From Piliocolobus tephrosceles (Eukaryota > Chordata > Mammalia > Primates > Cercopithecidae), in assembly GCF_002776525.5 (NCBI RefSeq), contig NC_045436.1, forward strand, positions 51,505,313-51,569,312: 64,000 nucleotides of DNA, in the 5' to 3' direction. Under the pieces are notes generated by a model. It made no database searches. It was not told the origin of the DNA and saw nothing but the letters and a program-made list of their open reading frames with translations. A program made the position numbers and the translations under genes. Within the stretch, counting starts at the first letter, position 1, and each line of letters starts with the position of its first letter. Positions 22,434 to 35,252 of the stretch are shown one piece after another.

Positions 22434-24566
22434 TTGTCTTATAAAATGCTATTACGAAAAATGAATCTGTTAGTGATGTTTTGATACTACAAAAAACCCA
22501 AATGGCCCAAGTGGATGAGAGAAAGATCTATTATTCTAGTAACAGAATTTAAAGTTAATCATAAACTACTGTTGAGATCTTTATGTTGAATGCCCCTTGC
22601 TAATGCAGAAACAGATTGCATGCATTGGGTCAGTAGTTGAAGCAGAAATTTCTCATGAACTTACCAAGTGGACACAACCAGAGGGCATTTGTTTATATCA
22701 TATTTGTTTTCAGTACTGTATTTATTAAGCCATTTGGAATGTTGAAAAGAAGTTAAAAATTCAGCAGGAAAATTTTAATATCTTTATACTGAATTGAGAT
22801 ATATAGACAAAGGGAAACGTGATTGGTGTGAAAAATTAATTACTTGGAGGAAAGATTTTGCCATATAATGAGCAGGAGAATAATTTAGAAGGAGATGTTA
22901 AAATTTTGGTATATTGTTGAAATTTGACTTATTTGATGTATGGCATTTAGTTATACATTGACACGAAATTCTTTTTTTGCAATAGCAAAAAAAAAAATGT
23001 GCTAAAGGGAGGCCTAATATACTAGTTTTACATATGTGTTAAATTTTTGGTTGAGTTTATATGCAGAAGATACCTCTTACAAGTTTATCTTCTTTAACTA
23101 TACAGATATTATATTAAAGCTGCAGTTCAAAACTTAGTTATTATTATAATTTTGAGCTTAGCATGGCAGTATTATTTTGCCTTATAACTCTGACAAATTT
23201 TAATAATTATTTTTGGACATCGAATGTGTCTGGTCTCTTTAAAAAATGTATTTAAACATCTTCCAATATTTTTAACTGCATTTATAAATTCAGAATTCAT
23301 TATAAACAGATGTGTTTTTTAAATTAATAACATCTTTCTGCATACATCATTCCATAAGAAATCTAACATACTAAAATTAAACAGAAGTAAGTTAAAGTCT
23401 TTAACATTTCAACGTTATAAATATTTTGTTTATAATCACAAATCTAAATTAATTATTTTATTACATATTGTAATTTAAGATTACAGAACTCTAACTCTTT
23501 TCAGAAAAAAATGTCAAATTTTTGGAAGGGATATAAGAAATTATTGGGTGGGATTCTGGGTAGTGTCTACTAGACTTATGGGTATTTTCTGATTCTGTAG
23601 TCAAGGTGTACTGTTAATTGACCAGTTTACAGTTTGGTAGATATAGAAGTTAAATTGTAAAAATTGAAAACGATGCAGGTTTGCTGATCATAAAAATAAA
23701 AATGGTTAATTATAAAAATGATTTATCATAAAATGATTAATCTTAAAAATGTCCCCTAAAGAAGACAACACAAATAAATTTCGTCTGAAAGAGAAGATAA
23801 ATCTCTGAAAGCCATATTCTCATTTGAACCAGTTTTAAAATTTTACTTGTTTCTTCAACAACCTGTAAATAAACAAAATCTTTGGTAGTGTTCATTTTCT
23901 ATTTTTATGAAATTCGTGATTTTACTATTTTGAAAATTATATTTTAAGATTCCATTAGGCTAAGTTATCTAAAATATATTCAACTATATAAACTATCAAA
24001 AAAAGAGAAGTGGTTCCTTCTTAATACAAAAGTATTAATAATAGTACTTTGACTCTTTTAAACCTTGCTGTAGTAAATTAGTTTTCTTTCCAGAGTTGAA
24101 AGGTGCCTACACATTAAAATGGACGCAAAGTAGTCCAAATAAATCCTGTAACACCAGAAATTTTGGCCTGTTAGAAAACCTAAAGCTATGGGTATCCATA
24201 GGTTCTTCTCATCTCCCAACTATCACTGAGCTTTCTTTAAGAGTCATAATCTCCTGCACCAAAAATCTTAAATTGCTCACATCACCTAATTCTCTTTGTC
24301 TTTAGTCTGCAATTCTCACCCATGTTACTCACTTTATTGAATTACATATTGTGTCTCTTCTTAAAAGATGCAAATATCTTCTCTGAGTCTAAAAAGTCTA
24401 AAACTTAATATAATCTTAAGCTCTACCATATTTTTAGAATCATTTAACTTTTCAGGACATTTAAAAGATTTTTCAGTTGGTTTGTGAATATTGTTACATG
24501 GTTTTGCCTGACATGTTACAATTTGGTCCTTTTACTGACAGATTGAACTGCGCTTTACAAACAAAA
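22434..24566. other. Unassigned AT-rich DNA
   Basis: About 2.1 kb with no recognisable gene, RNA or repeat. The frame at 24096-24305 has no domain. Short A/T tracts are frequent. Confidence 0.5.
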
Positions 24567-24570
24567 ACAT

Positions 24571-24578
<8 letters not shown>

Positions 24579-24602
<24 letters not shown>

Positions 24603-24872
24603 GAGATAGTCTCGCTCCATTGCCCAGGCTGGAGTTAAGTGGCATGATCTCGGCTCACTGCAACTTCTGCCTCCTAGGTTCAAGCAATTCTCCTGTCTCA
24701 GCCTCCTGAGTAGCTGGGATTGCAGGCACGTGCCACCACACCCGGCTAATTTTTTATTTTTAGTAGAGACAGGGTTTCATCATTTTGGCAAGGCTGGTCT
24801 CGAACTCCCCACCTCAGATTGCCTGCCTGCCTCGGCCTCCCAAAGTGCTGGGATTACAGGCGTGGGCCGCCC
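24579..24872 (-). mobile_element. Full-length Alu (AluS-like)
   Basis: An inverted Alu with a long T tail. The left end is slightly short: it closes with 'cgtgggccgccc' rather than the full GGCCGGGC end. The flanking 12-bp duplication ACATTCAATTTT is at 24567-24578 and 24873-24884. The frame at 24730-24933 is Alu-derived. Confidence 0.93.
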
Positions 24873-24884
24873 ACATTCAATTTT

Positions 24885-27715
24885 CTTAAACAAATATTTG
24901 ACAGAAAGAAATAATTTTAGGGAAGATGATTAAGCCCTGTGATCTAGACATATGTTTTAGGGAGTAAATGACATAGGTGTGAATATAGTTTATAAATATT
25001 TTCTAGAATAAAAACTGATGCTCATTTATTGCCATTATATATTGTAGAAATGCTGTTTTATTCAAAGTTTCCACCTAAGAAAGTGAACTAAATACATTTA
25101 AAAATTCTATTATTCTACTATTACTAGCTAAGCAATACAAAAAGAAATTATAGATAGCTTACATTAAAAAATTTGGCAGTCCATACAATGCATTTAAACT
25201 ATTTAATATTTTTATTTTCTATCAACTCAGGGGGTTATCTTGCAAAAAATTAGTACTTGACTTTAAATGGTGACTTATATCCTTATTTTAAGCCCAGAAA
25301 TGCCACCCTTACTCTTCATGAGATTGGAAACGACACGGGCCTCCAAAGGCCCTCTGGTTAGGGAAACTTAAGGGCAATTGCACTGGTTTGAAACAATAAT
25401 GAGCTCTCTATAAGGCTGACTATGGAAACTTATCTGTCACTCTGACATGTTAGAAGAATTCTACTGGAAATGTTGGTGGCAAAAACATGAAATAGACTTG
25501 TTGAGATATAAGATATCCAAAAGGAGATACATTTAAAGACATCCCATTAATCAAACTGACAATGGAAAACTCCAAACAGTGAGAAGAATACAGCTGTCTT
25601 GTGTAACCATGGCTCATTACTTTTCTTTTTACCTCTTTCATTTTCTGTATTTATCAATTGAAACATTTCTGGAATCTGAATACAGTCAGTTTCATGTGGA
25701 TGATTTAAATCTTGACAGTTACATTACACAGCAACTTTTTTCAGAAATGTAAATTTTTTTTAGAAATTCAGTCTCTCCCTTCAGATCCACATTTCTCTCA
25801 TTTAGGATTAAAAATAGAACGAAATGAAATGTTAAAGGGGAGATCTGCAAGAGTTTCTACAAATAAGTGGAATCTAAAGTGTTAGTCATCTAATTGCTTT
25901 GCAAAAGGTGACATGGCAAATGCTAAAAAACAAAATGCTGACTCTAACATTAGCAATAATTAAAATCTAAACATGGTGTACTTTTTAAAAGTTATTTTCT
26001 AAACTTCTTTTTAAAAAGTTTTGCTAGTACAGTGAATTGAATAAGCATGATTCATGAGATGTGAATATAAAGCACTTTATTATTTTTTTCCATTGTCACT
26101 TTAAATTTTGTAGTGCCAGTTCTTCCCCTAACTGGATTTAAAAAAAAGTGCAGTGTACATTGTCTTTTCTTGTGAATATTAGGTGCAAAAAGTTTTATGG
26201 TCACTAAGACTCATAGAACACAGACTTTTTTGGTGACTTTATAAGCCCGGTTCAGTGCAATAGTAACACAAATTTAAATTCCATTTGGGTCTCCACTCTT
26301 TGAGATAAGTCAAGCTGTAGCAAGATGGAGTAGCAAAGTCAGGCTCTTCTCACTCTGCTTTGCCAGTCCCAACCTCTCTATTCATTTAGTCATGACTTCT
26401 GATCCTTGAGGTTGAAGAAAGGAGTAGAAGAAAGGGCAGGGACAGGAGCAGCTATCTGGCACTGTTCTGGCATAACTCTTTTCTGAACCTAATAGACTTT
26501 CTCATCAGGTGCTCTCATTTTTCTTTTGAAAATGTTTCCTTTCCCAACTCCCCAATCTCAGTAAACTAGTCAACTATTGTTTTATAGAAAAGGCAAATGC
26601 ATCTCTCTCTTTCTCCTCGTTCGTTCTTTCTTCCTCGACGCCTGTGCATATGGTGTCAACTTCAGCTTTTTGCTGAGTTTTTTCTTTACTCCAGGTAGTC
26701 ACCTCAGCACTATCCAACATAATCCTATACCACTCGTTCTTCCAATTAGAACCCATGTCTGGTTCAAGGAAATATTCATTCTCTTTCGTAACAAATTGTG
26801 GAAATGACATTCTCCTAAAACTTTGTCTCATGTTCTCTCACACAGATCCTCTGCCAACCCATCCAGTCATTTAGATTCCTAAAGAATGACTCAGACCTAG
26901 TTTAGTGATCAGCTCGCAAACAGCAGGGGGCATATATGCCAAGCATTCTACTGAATCTCTTTGAAGCCCTTTCACAGAGCCCAAGTTTAGGAGGTAGGAA
27001 AATGGATTTTTCTTTGGGAATGGTGATACTCACGGAGAAACTCTCTTAAAACAAATTTTCTTTGCATTTCTACCTAAATTGATAACCACTTTTACAGAAG
27101 AGAATTTAACCACAGTTAACTGAGATACATGACTACTTTTCTCTCACAACTCTTTTTGCAATTTCTGCATGTTGGTGTCAAACCTTGCTTTGAAATGGTC
27201 TCAGTGACATAGCTGAAACTTCAGTTAAGAGAATTCCATTTCAAAATCCAGACCAAGATAGCTTTAGGCAAAGACACAAATATGGCTCATTTTCACCCAT
27301 CTCTGGCAGTTTAAGAGAGTTGACCCATGAGAAGAAAAGGGGATTACTGGCTATTGAGACCACTTTGTCCACCAGGGGCCTTCTATTGTTATATAGACAC
27401 ATTCCTGCACCTAATCCTTATAAATATGTTCAGCGTTTCAGGTGCCAGTTTCTTCCTTTTTTCTTGAGCTGATAAGACTCAGAACCTGAGTCTTATCCAA
27501 CCTGGGATTAATATCTAAGACTCTGCATTCCAGTGATTGCCTTTAACTTATCTGGCCTTGAGCCCAGAGAGACATTCCATAGTCTTGTAATAAACAAACA
27601 AACAAGCAAACACAAATGCTGTCTCTGTAGCCACTAACTACAAAGAAAGAGGCCTGATCCTTGATTGGGCTTCTACATTTTGAAAACAGTACACTCCAAA
27701 AAAAAAAAAAAAACC
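24885..27715. other. Unassigned DNA, possibly single-copy
   Basis: About 2.8 kb with no recognised gene or repeat. The overlapping frames at 26574-26831 (minus) and 26577-26807 (plus) and the one at 25450-25641 show no known domains and no splice context. An A run lies at 27696-27712. Confidence 0.45.
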
Positions 27716-28025
27716 AAAAAACAAATGTGAATGTACAGCTAAAAAAAACACCATAACTAAAATCAAAATAATAAAATAAAGAATGGAAAATAAATTGAGT
27801 AGACATACCAGAAGAGATAATAAGTGAACTTTAAAACAGATGAGCAGAAATTATCCAGAATGTAGTACCAAGAGACAAATGGCTGAAAAACGCAAAAAAC
27901 AAAATGCACAGAAGATAGAGTGCGTCTAATATTCATACAATCAGTTTCCATAAAGGAGACAGAAAAGATGGGGCAGAAGTGATATTTAAGGAGGAAGGTG
28001 GCTAAGAATTTTCCAAAACATGGCT
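27716..28025 (+). mobile_element. Old L1/HAL1-like ORF1 region fragment
   Basis: The stretch 'agtttccataaaggagacag', 'gatggggcagaagtgatatt', 'ggtggctaagaattttccaa' and 'aacatgg' follows the L1 ORF1 segment encoding the region before the RNA-recognition domain. Upstream A-rich sequence (27716-27950) fits poorly and may be unrelated. Confidence 0.5.
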
Positions 28026-29294
28026 CATACTAGACTTTCTCAAATCTTTCTTTAACTCTATACTGATTTCTGTGATCTAGAGGTTCACCACTGAATAGAA
28101 TGGCATTTCTAACAGGAAAGATGAGAAAGGTTTCAGTAAATTAAAAGGAAATCTTGGAAATCTTGGCTCCTTGTTATACATGAGAACAAAATTTTGTTTG
28201 TTTTCTTAAAAGGTAGACATGTTACATTTTGGAGGAATACATGACTAATTTTCAATATAGTAAATAATATTTCTAGTATATAATAGGGACCATATAGTTA
28301 AGAGTAGAATCCAGAGGAGCCCTTAGGTATTATACTGCTTTTCCATTTGTAAAGATTAACTGAAGCTTATAGGGCAAGGTCAAAATGGACTTTGATTCAT
28401 CTGTAATAAAGATCCCACTATATCTGAAAAAAATCTTGATAGAACGTGAAAGTGAGTAAAGGAATGGCTTCTGACTAACTGCAATGATTAGGACTCAATA
28501 ATGAAGTTTACAGTAATTTCTTGTTTTGTTAAAATTAAGCAGGAATTATGATTAGCTGTGATTATTGAATATTCTGCTTGCTTTCCCCTATTATTCTATA
28601 TAGGATAGATTGACAGTGTCTAAACTTTTCAAAGGATACAGAATGGCATTAACACCAGAACTGAATTTTCATACTGGGAACAGCTTATTCTATGGAACTG
28701 TACTGTTAGCACAGAACGCATTGGCCAAATGTCTCTTTAAGGAGAGAGTGAGTGTTTTAAATCACACACAGGGTGATAATAGGAATGTGGATGATATCAG
28801 AAAAATATCAGTGATCATGGTACTGAATGTATTATTCGTAATTCCTGCTTATTCTTCACCTCTCCTGTCTATTTGCTTGTGTCAAATCATTGCCATGAAA
28901 TGACCCCTTCCTTTCACCTTCATCACTGATCAGAGTTGATTGACTCTGATCAAAGAAAATCTATAAACTGATTACGTATCTAAGATTTATGCCCTCATTA
29001 AACAAAAGTAAAATTGGGCAATATTTCTTTTCAGAGGGAGTAGGGATTTGGGAAAATTAGCAGTCAGTCAATGTAGTCACTAGAGTCTAAAACTAGTGTA
29101 AGAATGGGTCTGTGGAAGCAATAATGGTCAGGTTTCTGGACCTATGCATTATGAATATATGTTCATTCATAACCTTAAATTTTTTTGAAGTTAGGCCATG
29201 CTGTCTCATCGTAACATATACTTTATGTTAGCTTCTTTCCATGAGTTCTAGCCTTGAAAACAAGATTCATGACTTGAACAACTATTTCACTGAA
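28026..29294. other. Unassigned DNA
   Basis: No repeat recognised. The 97-aa frame at 28610-28903 is the longest here. I see no conserved motif, no clear splice sites and no codon pattern that would make it a gene. Confidence 0.45.
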
Positions 29295-29495
29295 ACATGC
29301 TGTCGAGGATATATATTCTTGTCACTATCACTGACTCTGGAACCTGACTACCTGGGTACAAATCCCAGCTGTCACTTACGGTGGGATAGTAAACAAGTTA
29401 TTTACCTTCAGTTTTCCAGAATTTTCTAAAAATGCAACCTATATATGCATTAACTTGTTTTATTGTGAAGCTAAAATAAAATACTTAGAAATGTA
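29295..29495 (+). mobile_element. SINE/MIR
   Basis: MIR order is clear: 'actgactctggaacctgact', 'acctgggtacaaatcccagc', 'tgtcacttac', then 'aacaagttatttaccttcag', 'ttttcc' and 'gtgaagctaaaataaaatac'. The B-box-like ACAAATCCC is the tRNA-derived part of the SINE. Confidence 0.8.
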
Positions 29496-30489
29496 CGCTG
29501 TTATCCCTAAGAAATTCCCCGTTCTTCCCTTAATATTGCATCTTGCAAACAGTTGTTTCTCGACTTAACGCAAATCCCACTGTTATCTTTACCCACCTCT
29601 GTCGTGGCCATTAGTTATTTGTCCCTCATGAATTTAGCACAGAGTGCATAGGGTTAACCAAATCCAGACTAGTTCATAATGAAAAATTGTGAATTCAATC
29701 CCGAGCCCCTAAATATTATGTATATGAACTATGTTGTTCTTTGAAAATGTCCTGAGGAAGTCCTGCCTTCAATCTCACACTATAAAGATTCCCATATAGC
29801 ACAAATATTTTCTCTCTCTCTCTCTCTCACACACACACTCACGCGCGCACACACACAATTTATTAAGTAACACATAGGAGTTTCTGACACTTCAGATTCA
29901 GTGCTCAGCATGGTCACAGTGGAGCTCATCACTCTACACATCCATTCTTATTAAAATGACCCAGAAAAATGCTTCTCTACATCTTGCCCTACATTCTGGA
30001 AATAGAAGGTCGCTGCAACCCAGTGTCATAAAGATTTGACGAAGTAGCCCTGCGACATCAGAAACAGTTTTTCAAAACATGAGAAAGATTTGAGTTTTGA
30101 AACTGCTTAGGAAAGAGAAAAGACTAGCTGTCTTGTAAAATCCTTAGTAACCTAAGGAATTAATGCATAATGAATTATGCTTTCCAGAATACTGAGTGTC
30201 TACTTTCTTGCTTCTGTATATTCTTTCAAATTCATGGTTCTGGAGTTACTCATAAAATAGCATAACATTTGTAGGTATTGAATATGGTGGGTAAGAAACA
30301 TTTTTCCAATATTGTTTGACAGAAAGAAAGAATCAACAGTTACATAAAAAGAGTAAAGGGGGCATAACTCACCTAGCATTTATGGAGGAATGCTACTTTG
30401 TGTTAAAAATAAGATGAGATCAGGGGAGGAAAAAGCAGAGATCCAAGAGGTCTTAAAATCAACAAAGGGGGAAAAATAGTTGAATCACC
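29496..30489. other. Unassigned DNA with one microsatellite
   Basis: No gene or interspersed repeat recognised apart from the compound microsatellite at 29811-29858. Confidence 0.5.
29811..29858. repeat. Compound (TC)n(AC)n(GC)n microsatellite
   Basis: TC repeats pass into CA repeats, with a CGCGCG core inside the CA part. The alternating purine-pyrimidine run could favour left-handed DNA. Confidence 0.95.
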
Positions 30490-31245
30490 CATTACCAGAA
30501 CGAGAGAGAAATAGGTAATTTTCCAAAAAGAAATATTGGATAGTTCATAAACATGCCAATTAGTTACTCAGATTCATTAATAATCAGAAAATGAAAATCA
30601 CAGCAATACAATTTTACACCAACTGGACTGCCAATTAGAAGATTGTATAAAAGTAAATAATGGGCCGGGCGCGGTGGCGCACGCCTGTGATCTCAGCACT
30701 TTGGGAGGCCGAGGCAGGTGGATCACGAGTTCAGGAGATCGAGACCTTCCTGGCTAACATGGTGAAATCCCGTCTCTACTAAAAAAATACAAAAAAATTA
30801 GCCAGGTGTGGTGGCTGCGCCTGTAGTCCCAGCTACTCGGGAGGCAGAGGCAGGAGAATGGCGTGAACCTGGGAGGCGGAGCTTGCAGAGAGCCCAGATC
30901 GCGCCACTGCACTCCAGCCTGGGCGACAGAGTGAGACTCTGTCTCAAAAAAAAAAAAAAGTGTGAGTAATGGTTGGGGTATAGGCAAATAAGAATCCTTA
31001 TTCACTGAAAGGCAGAGGTGTAGATAGACTTGCACACTAATAAATGCCTAGGTTAGGCAATACCTTTAGATCAAGAAAATATATACACTATGCAAGGCAG
31101 TCATTCCTCTGTAGGGTACGTGATAAGAAAACTTTGAGAACCTGATTAAATATCTTCAATGTGGCATTATTTGTAGAAGTAGGATTTTAGAGGCAATCTA
31201 GAAATAGTGGAATAAACAAATAAAATGTAATCACTCCTTAGGAAA
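30490..31245 (+). mobile_element. Old L1M fragment split by an Alu
   Basis: Left of the Alu: 'ggtaattttccaaaaagaaa', 'attaataatcagaaaatgaa' and 'caattttacaccaactggac'. Right of it: 'gagtaatggttggggtatag', 'cttattcactgaaaggcaga', 'gtgtagatagac' and 'gtggcattatttgtagaag'. Together these follow the L1 ORF2 C-terminal region of very old families. Confidence 0.65.
30663..30959 (+). mobile_element. Full-length Alu (AluY/S-like)
   Basis: Complete from GGCCGGGCGCGGTGGC to an uninterrupted A tail of 14. It has ATTAGCCAGG in the linker and GATCGCGCCACTG in the right arm, so it lacks the Old World monkey-specific changes. Flanks share ...TAATGG, a diverged duplication. The frame at 30754-31035 is Alu-derived. 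Confidence 0.93.
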
Positions 31246-31247
31246 AA

Positions 31248-31500
31248 TAAGTTCAAGAGGTCTATTGTATAGCATGGTGACTATAGTTAATAAAGATATA
31301 TTGTATTCTTGAAAAATAGAGTGGATATTAATTGTTCTCACCACAAAAATAATACGAGATAATGAATTTGTTTTTAGCTAGATTTAACCATTCCACAATG
31401 TATATATACTTCAAAATGTCATGTTGTACCAAATAAATTCATATAATTTTAACCGTCAATTTAAAAAATAAAAAAAATTTAAATAAAAAAATTAAAACAC
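31248..31500 (+). mobile_element. L1 3' UTR end (L1MA/L1PB type)
   Basis: The 3' UTR signature is unmistakable: 'ggtctattgtatagcatggt', 'gactatagttaataaag', 'ttctcaccacaaaaataata', 'ccattccacaatgtatatat' and 'atgtcatgttgtacc', ending in an A-rich tail near 31460-31500. It is strongly 5'-truncated. Confidence 0.88.
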
Positions 31501-31578
31501 AATAAAGCTCTCCAAAAATGTAATCAATCCTGACATGGTGTATTATATAGCAACCAGAAGCAATTATATATAGGTATG

Positions 31579-31910
31579 GCCAAGCATGGTGGGTCATGCC
31601 TGTAATCCCAGCACTTTGGGAGGCCTACATGTGGGGATCACCTGAGGTCGGGAATTCGAGACCAGCCTGGCCAACATGGCGAAACCCCATCTCTACTAAA
31701 AAGCAAAACAAAACAAAAAAACACAAAAATTAGCCAGGCGTGGTGGCGGGTGCCTGCAATCCCTACTTGGGAGGCTGAAGCAGGGAGTATTGCTTGAATC
31801 TGGGAGGTGGAGGTTGCAGTGAGCCAAGATCATGCCACCGCACTCCAGCCTGTGTGACAGAGCGAGACTTCATATATAAAAAAAAATTAAATAAATACAT
31901 AAATAAATAA
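31579..31910 (+). mobile_element. Full-length Alu with (TAAA)n tail
   Basis: Complete Alu with an A-rich expansion in the linker (about 31701-31727) and a tail that became (TAAA)n at 31880-31910. Direct repeat AGGTATG at 31572-31578 and 31911-31917. Confidence 0.92.
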
Positions 31911-31917
31911 AGGTATG

Positions 31918-33407
31918 TACAACGTGGATAGATTTTTGAAAGATTTTGAGTAAAAAAGTAAGAAACAGGATGAGATATATAGAAAAAATATCATTTATCT
32001 AAATTTGCAACACTCATGTGCATGAATCAACACAGTATTTTTTAAAAATAACAATATCTAAATGTTCTTGTCAAATAGGTTCTGGTGGGTGATCATGGTA
32101 AGGAAGAGAGTGGGGTTGAGTAGTGTAATGAGACGGAGTAGAGACCAAATGTAGAGTTAAAGAAGGACTTTGCATGAAAGATGATGGTTGTGTGAGCTGA
32201 GGAGGTCTGATCAAAGGTGAGCATATAAGCAAAATTCTCAAATGTCCTAAGCAAAATTCTCAAATGTCTTTAGGTAGGAATATAACAAAGAAAGAAAGAG
32301 CATGTATGCATTTGTGCACTTATTTAAAAAGTATTTCTCAGGATAGTTGTTTTATAGATCAGGACACAATTCAGGAATAAAATGAAATAATAAAATTTTA
32401 ATGAGAATGTTTGATTTCATGCTGTGACTCTTAAAGACAAGAAAAAACACATCTCTTCTAAACTGACAGTACTGCAAATAACTGTCATGCACTTCCAGCT
32501 ATTTATATTCATCAAGTCAGCATTAATTTCATCCATGTAAGTAGCTTTCTTTGGTCATGGGTACAACCTTTGGGTAGGTTGAAACCAAAGACTATGTAAT
32601 TTGGATAGGAAAGAGACAATGTTTTACTCATTTCCAGAGCTCTACATTTAAAAATTAGAAAAAGCAGGTTAGCTAGATTTTTAAGTATTATTCACCCAAA
32701 TATCTTTGTTTTTATTTTTAGTTTAGTAAATCATAAATTTAGAAGGTTGCTATTTTGAGGGTAAGGTTGCCAAAAAACTGGAAGTCTTTCTGTTACACTT
32801 CTGATCTTGTTTCTTGCCAGAGAGTCATCATGAAACATAACTTTCCACTTAATTTCCTGAATTGCCAGCAAGTGTGATAAAACTTTTTAGAAGACCGAAA
32901 AATGTAACCAGAAATAAGGAAGTTTTGATGGAGGATTTTATTGACTTCTAAGCACTAGCAAGGAGACTAGAGTTTTGATGAAGATATTTGGTGCCTGTCT
33001 AGTCTATTTTCTTGCTCTATAGTGAATACTTATAATACAACGTGAAAAATTTAGAGCAGCTTGTCTCTATTTCTCCAGAGGAAAAAATGAAAGACAATGA
33101 CAGTGCATTTATATATCATTTTAGGATCAATATCTGCAGAATTGAATATGGGTTGATAGTACTGGGAATTTCTAACTTTGAATAGCGGCAAGGGTGAAAA
33201 TATAAACCAATATTTTTTCTCCATTGAGACTGGATTCATGGTTCATTTTAGAATTAGAATTAATTTATTATAACTTAGACCTTTGAGATGAAGATAAACC
33301 AAGAGGTAAACAACAAATAAAATCAAATCTTTCTCTCTCAAATCCAATCCAACCTTAGCAAGACTTTTTTCTGAAGTTAAATACTATTTAAGTATTTAAC
33401 AGCATAC
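31918..33407. other. Unassigned DNA with a 22-bp tandem duplication
   Basis: No gene or interspersed repeat recognised over about 1.5 kb. The minus-strand frame at 33051-33239 has no domain. Confidence 0.5.
32226..32269. repeat. Two-copy 22-bp tandem repeat
   Basis: Units at 32226-32247 and 32248-32269 are built on TAAGCAAAATTCTCAAATGT and differ only at the last base. Confidence 0.95.
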
Positions 33408-33470
33408 AAAAAAAAAAAAAAAAAAAGAAAGAAAGAAAGAAAGAAAAGAAAGAAAGAAAGGGAAAAGAAA
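33408..33470. repeat. A tract plus (GAAA)n microsatellite
   Basis: About 19 A residues pass into GAAA repeats with small irregularities. It has no Alu body attached, so it is not an obvious SINE tail. Confidence 0.95.
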
Positions 33471-35235
33471 AAATTGGTATAGAAAAACCAAGAAATGGAA
33501 AGTAAAGTTGAAGGAAAATAATAGAAGATGGTAGGAGATTTTACTTGTTTGTTTGGGTTTTGGGGCGTGTTTTGTTTTTACTTCACAGGAGTGAAGAACT
33601 GAAAGTTGAAACTTTCAGTCAACAAAAGCCAAATTTTATCAGGGTTTCTGACAAATTTAATTCACTCACAATCTTCAGCACTTACACACTTACATACACA
33701 TGCCATAAATCCCTCCATCAATGTTCTATTCTTATGTTGCAAGTTACTTTAGGAAAAACAATTCATAATAAACATATTTGTGGACTATGCTAGAGCTGGA
33801 AAGACCCCAGGAAATGCAGAAATATTGAACGTTTTAGGTACTAGAAACTCTTGTCCTATGAGTCTCATGATTTGTGATTTGTTCTGTCTCAATTTCTCTC
33901 TCATAAAATCCTAGGACAACCACCACGACACCAAGCTCCCACCTCATATAGGTATAGCTTTTGAAATTTATCATTTGCATTCTGTGTCCTTCTTTCCAAA
34001 CCCTCTGGGATGTCTGATATTGTCAAGAAATTTTTCTTTCTTAGAAGTTACTTTTTCCTTGGTTTCTGATTTATCCCTTATTATTCCAAGTAATCTCTGT
34101 CCTGGAGTATACACAATATTTCTTTATTTCTTCCTACGTAAGGCATTCTCGAAGCTGAAGCTTCAAACTCATTTTTCCTCATTTTCCAGGATTTTAACTT
34201 TCACTTCTATGTGAATGTTTCACAAATTCTTATTTCAGTCTTAAACAAATCAATCAACCTTATTTTAAATCTATAAACATTTATGCATTTTATCTTATAT
34301 GAATCACAATGCATGGCCGGTGTATGAGAAAGCCAAAAAATTCACTCATTTTCTTTCCCTGAGTTCTGAACTAATTGACAAGTAAGACAAAAGAATAGAT
34401 GGATTGAAAAGTTAAATATAACTATTATTAATGGTAAAGTGATTTTGGAAAATGTGGCTTCTCCTAATACAAATACCCTATCCTAATCCTGAGATGCAGA
34501 ATCAGACCATTTTAGTCACCTCTTTTCTGAGAGTTTTGGGCCAGGGCAGAGGCCTTATTGAGGGGTTAGAGTTTGATCTTCTAGAACTAGTGGTTTAGAG
34601 GTAGGATAGAGCAAAGTACTTCCTAGAGAGAGTTCACCCCAAGAAAAAGATGGATGAAGTGGGAGGAATAAAAGAGAGAAGAAATTCATGCCAAGAAACT
34701 TTTTAAGTCATCCCTCCATTATTTTGGGAGGTGCAAGCAAGAGCGGAGACAGAAGTCAGGAGTGCTATATTAACGACCCTTCCTCCACAAGGGCAGATAC
34801 ATAAGAGGAAGAAAGAAAAGATACTTACATCAACAAGCTACATAACTTAATTCATTCACTACCAATTCTTCCTTTCAGCCTTTTCCTTTTACCTTGTAAG
34901 ATGTTTTGTTTTGTTTTCTGTCAAAATGGTGTAACTCAAGTTCACGTTTTTTAAGAGTTTCTATTTGTTTTCACATTTCACTTCATATTCTATCGTTTTG
35001 GCTATCTACCATTTTCCTTTTATTTACAATCAGCAACAGTGTACTTTATTCTCTTCAATTTATGCTCGAGTTATTGTAATAAGTTTTCTCGTTTATTTTT
35101 CTCCCTTCGTTATGTCCGCCTTCAATCTGTGTTTCAGGAGAGCAAAAGAGTCATCTTCAAAATATGTAATTTTCCCTATGTTATCTATTTAGTTCCTCTC
35201 CATACCCCAAATTTAGTGGGGATATCTTCAAAGAC
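33471..35235. other. Unassigned DNA with two adjacent small hairpins
   Basis: No interspersed repeat recognised. Frames at 33545-33793, 33975-34214 and 34965-35192 show no domains. Small perfect palindromes occur at 33581-33596 and 33598-33619. Confidence 0.45.
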
Positions 35236-35252
35236 AAGATATGGTTGTATCA

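Noticed and set aside
28610..28903. 97-aa frame as a small gene
   Set aside because: No signal peptide, motif, Kozak context or splice signals that I can defend. The length is compatible with chance.
33408..33470. A tract plus GAAA run as the tail of a processed pseudogene or SINE
   Set aside because: No element body or flanking duplication precedes it.
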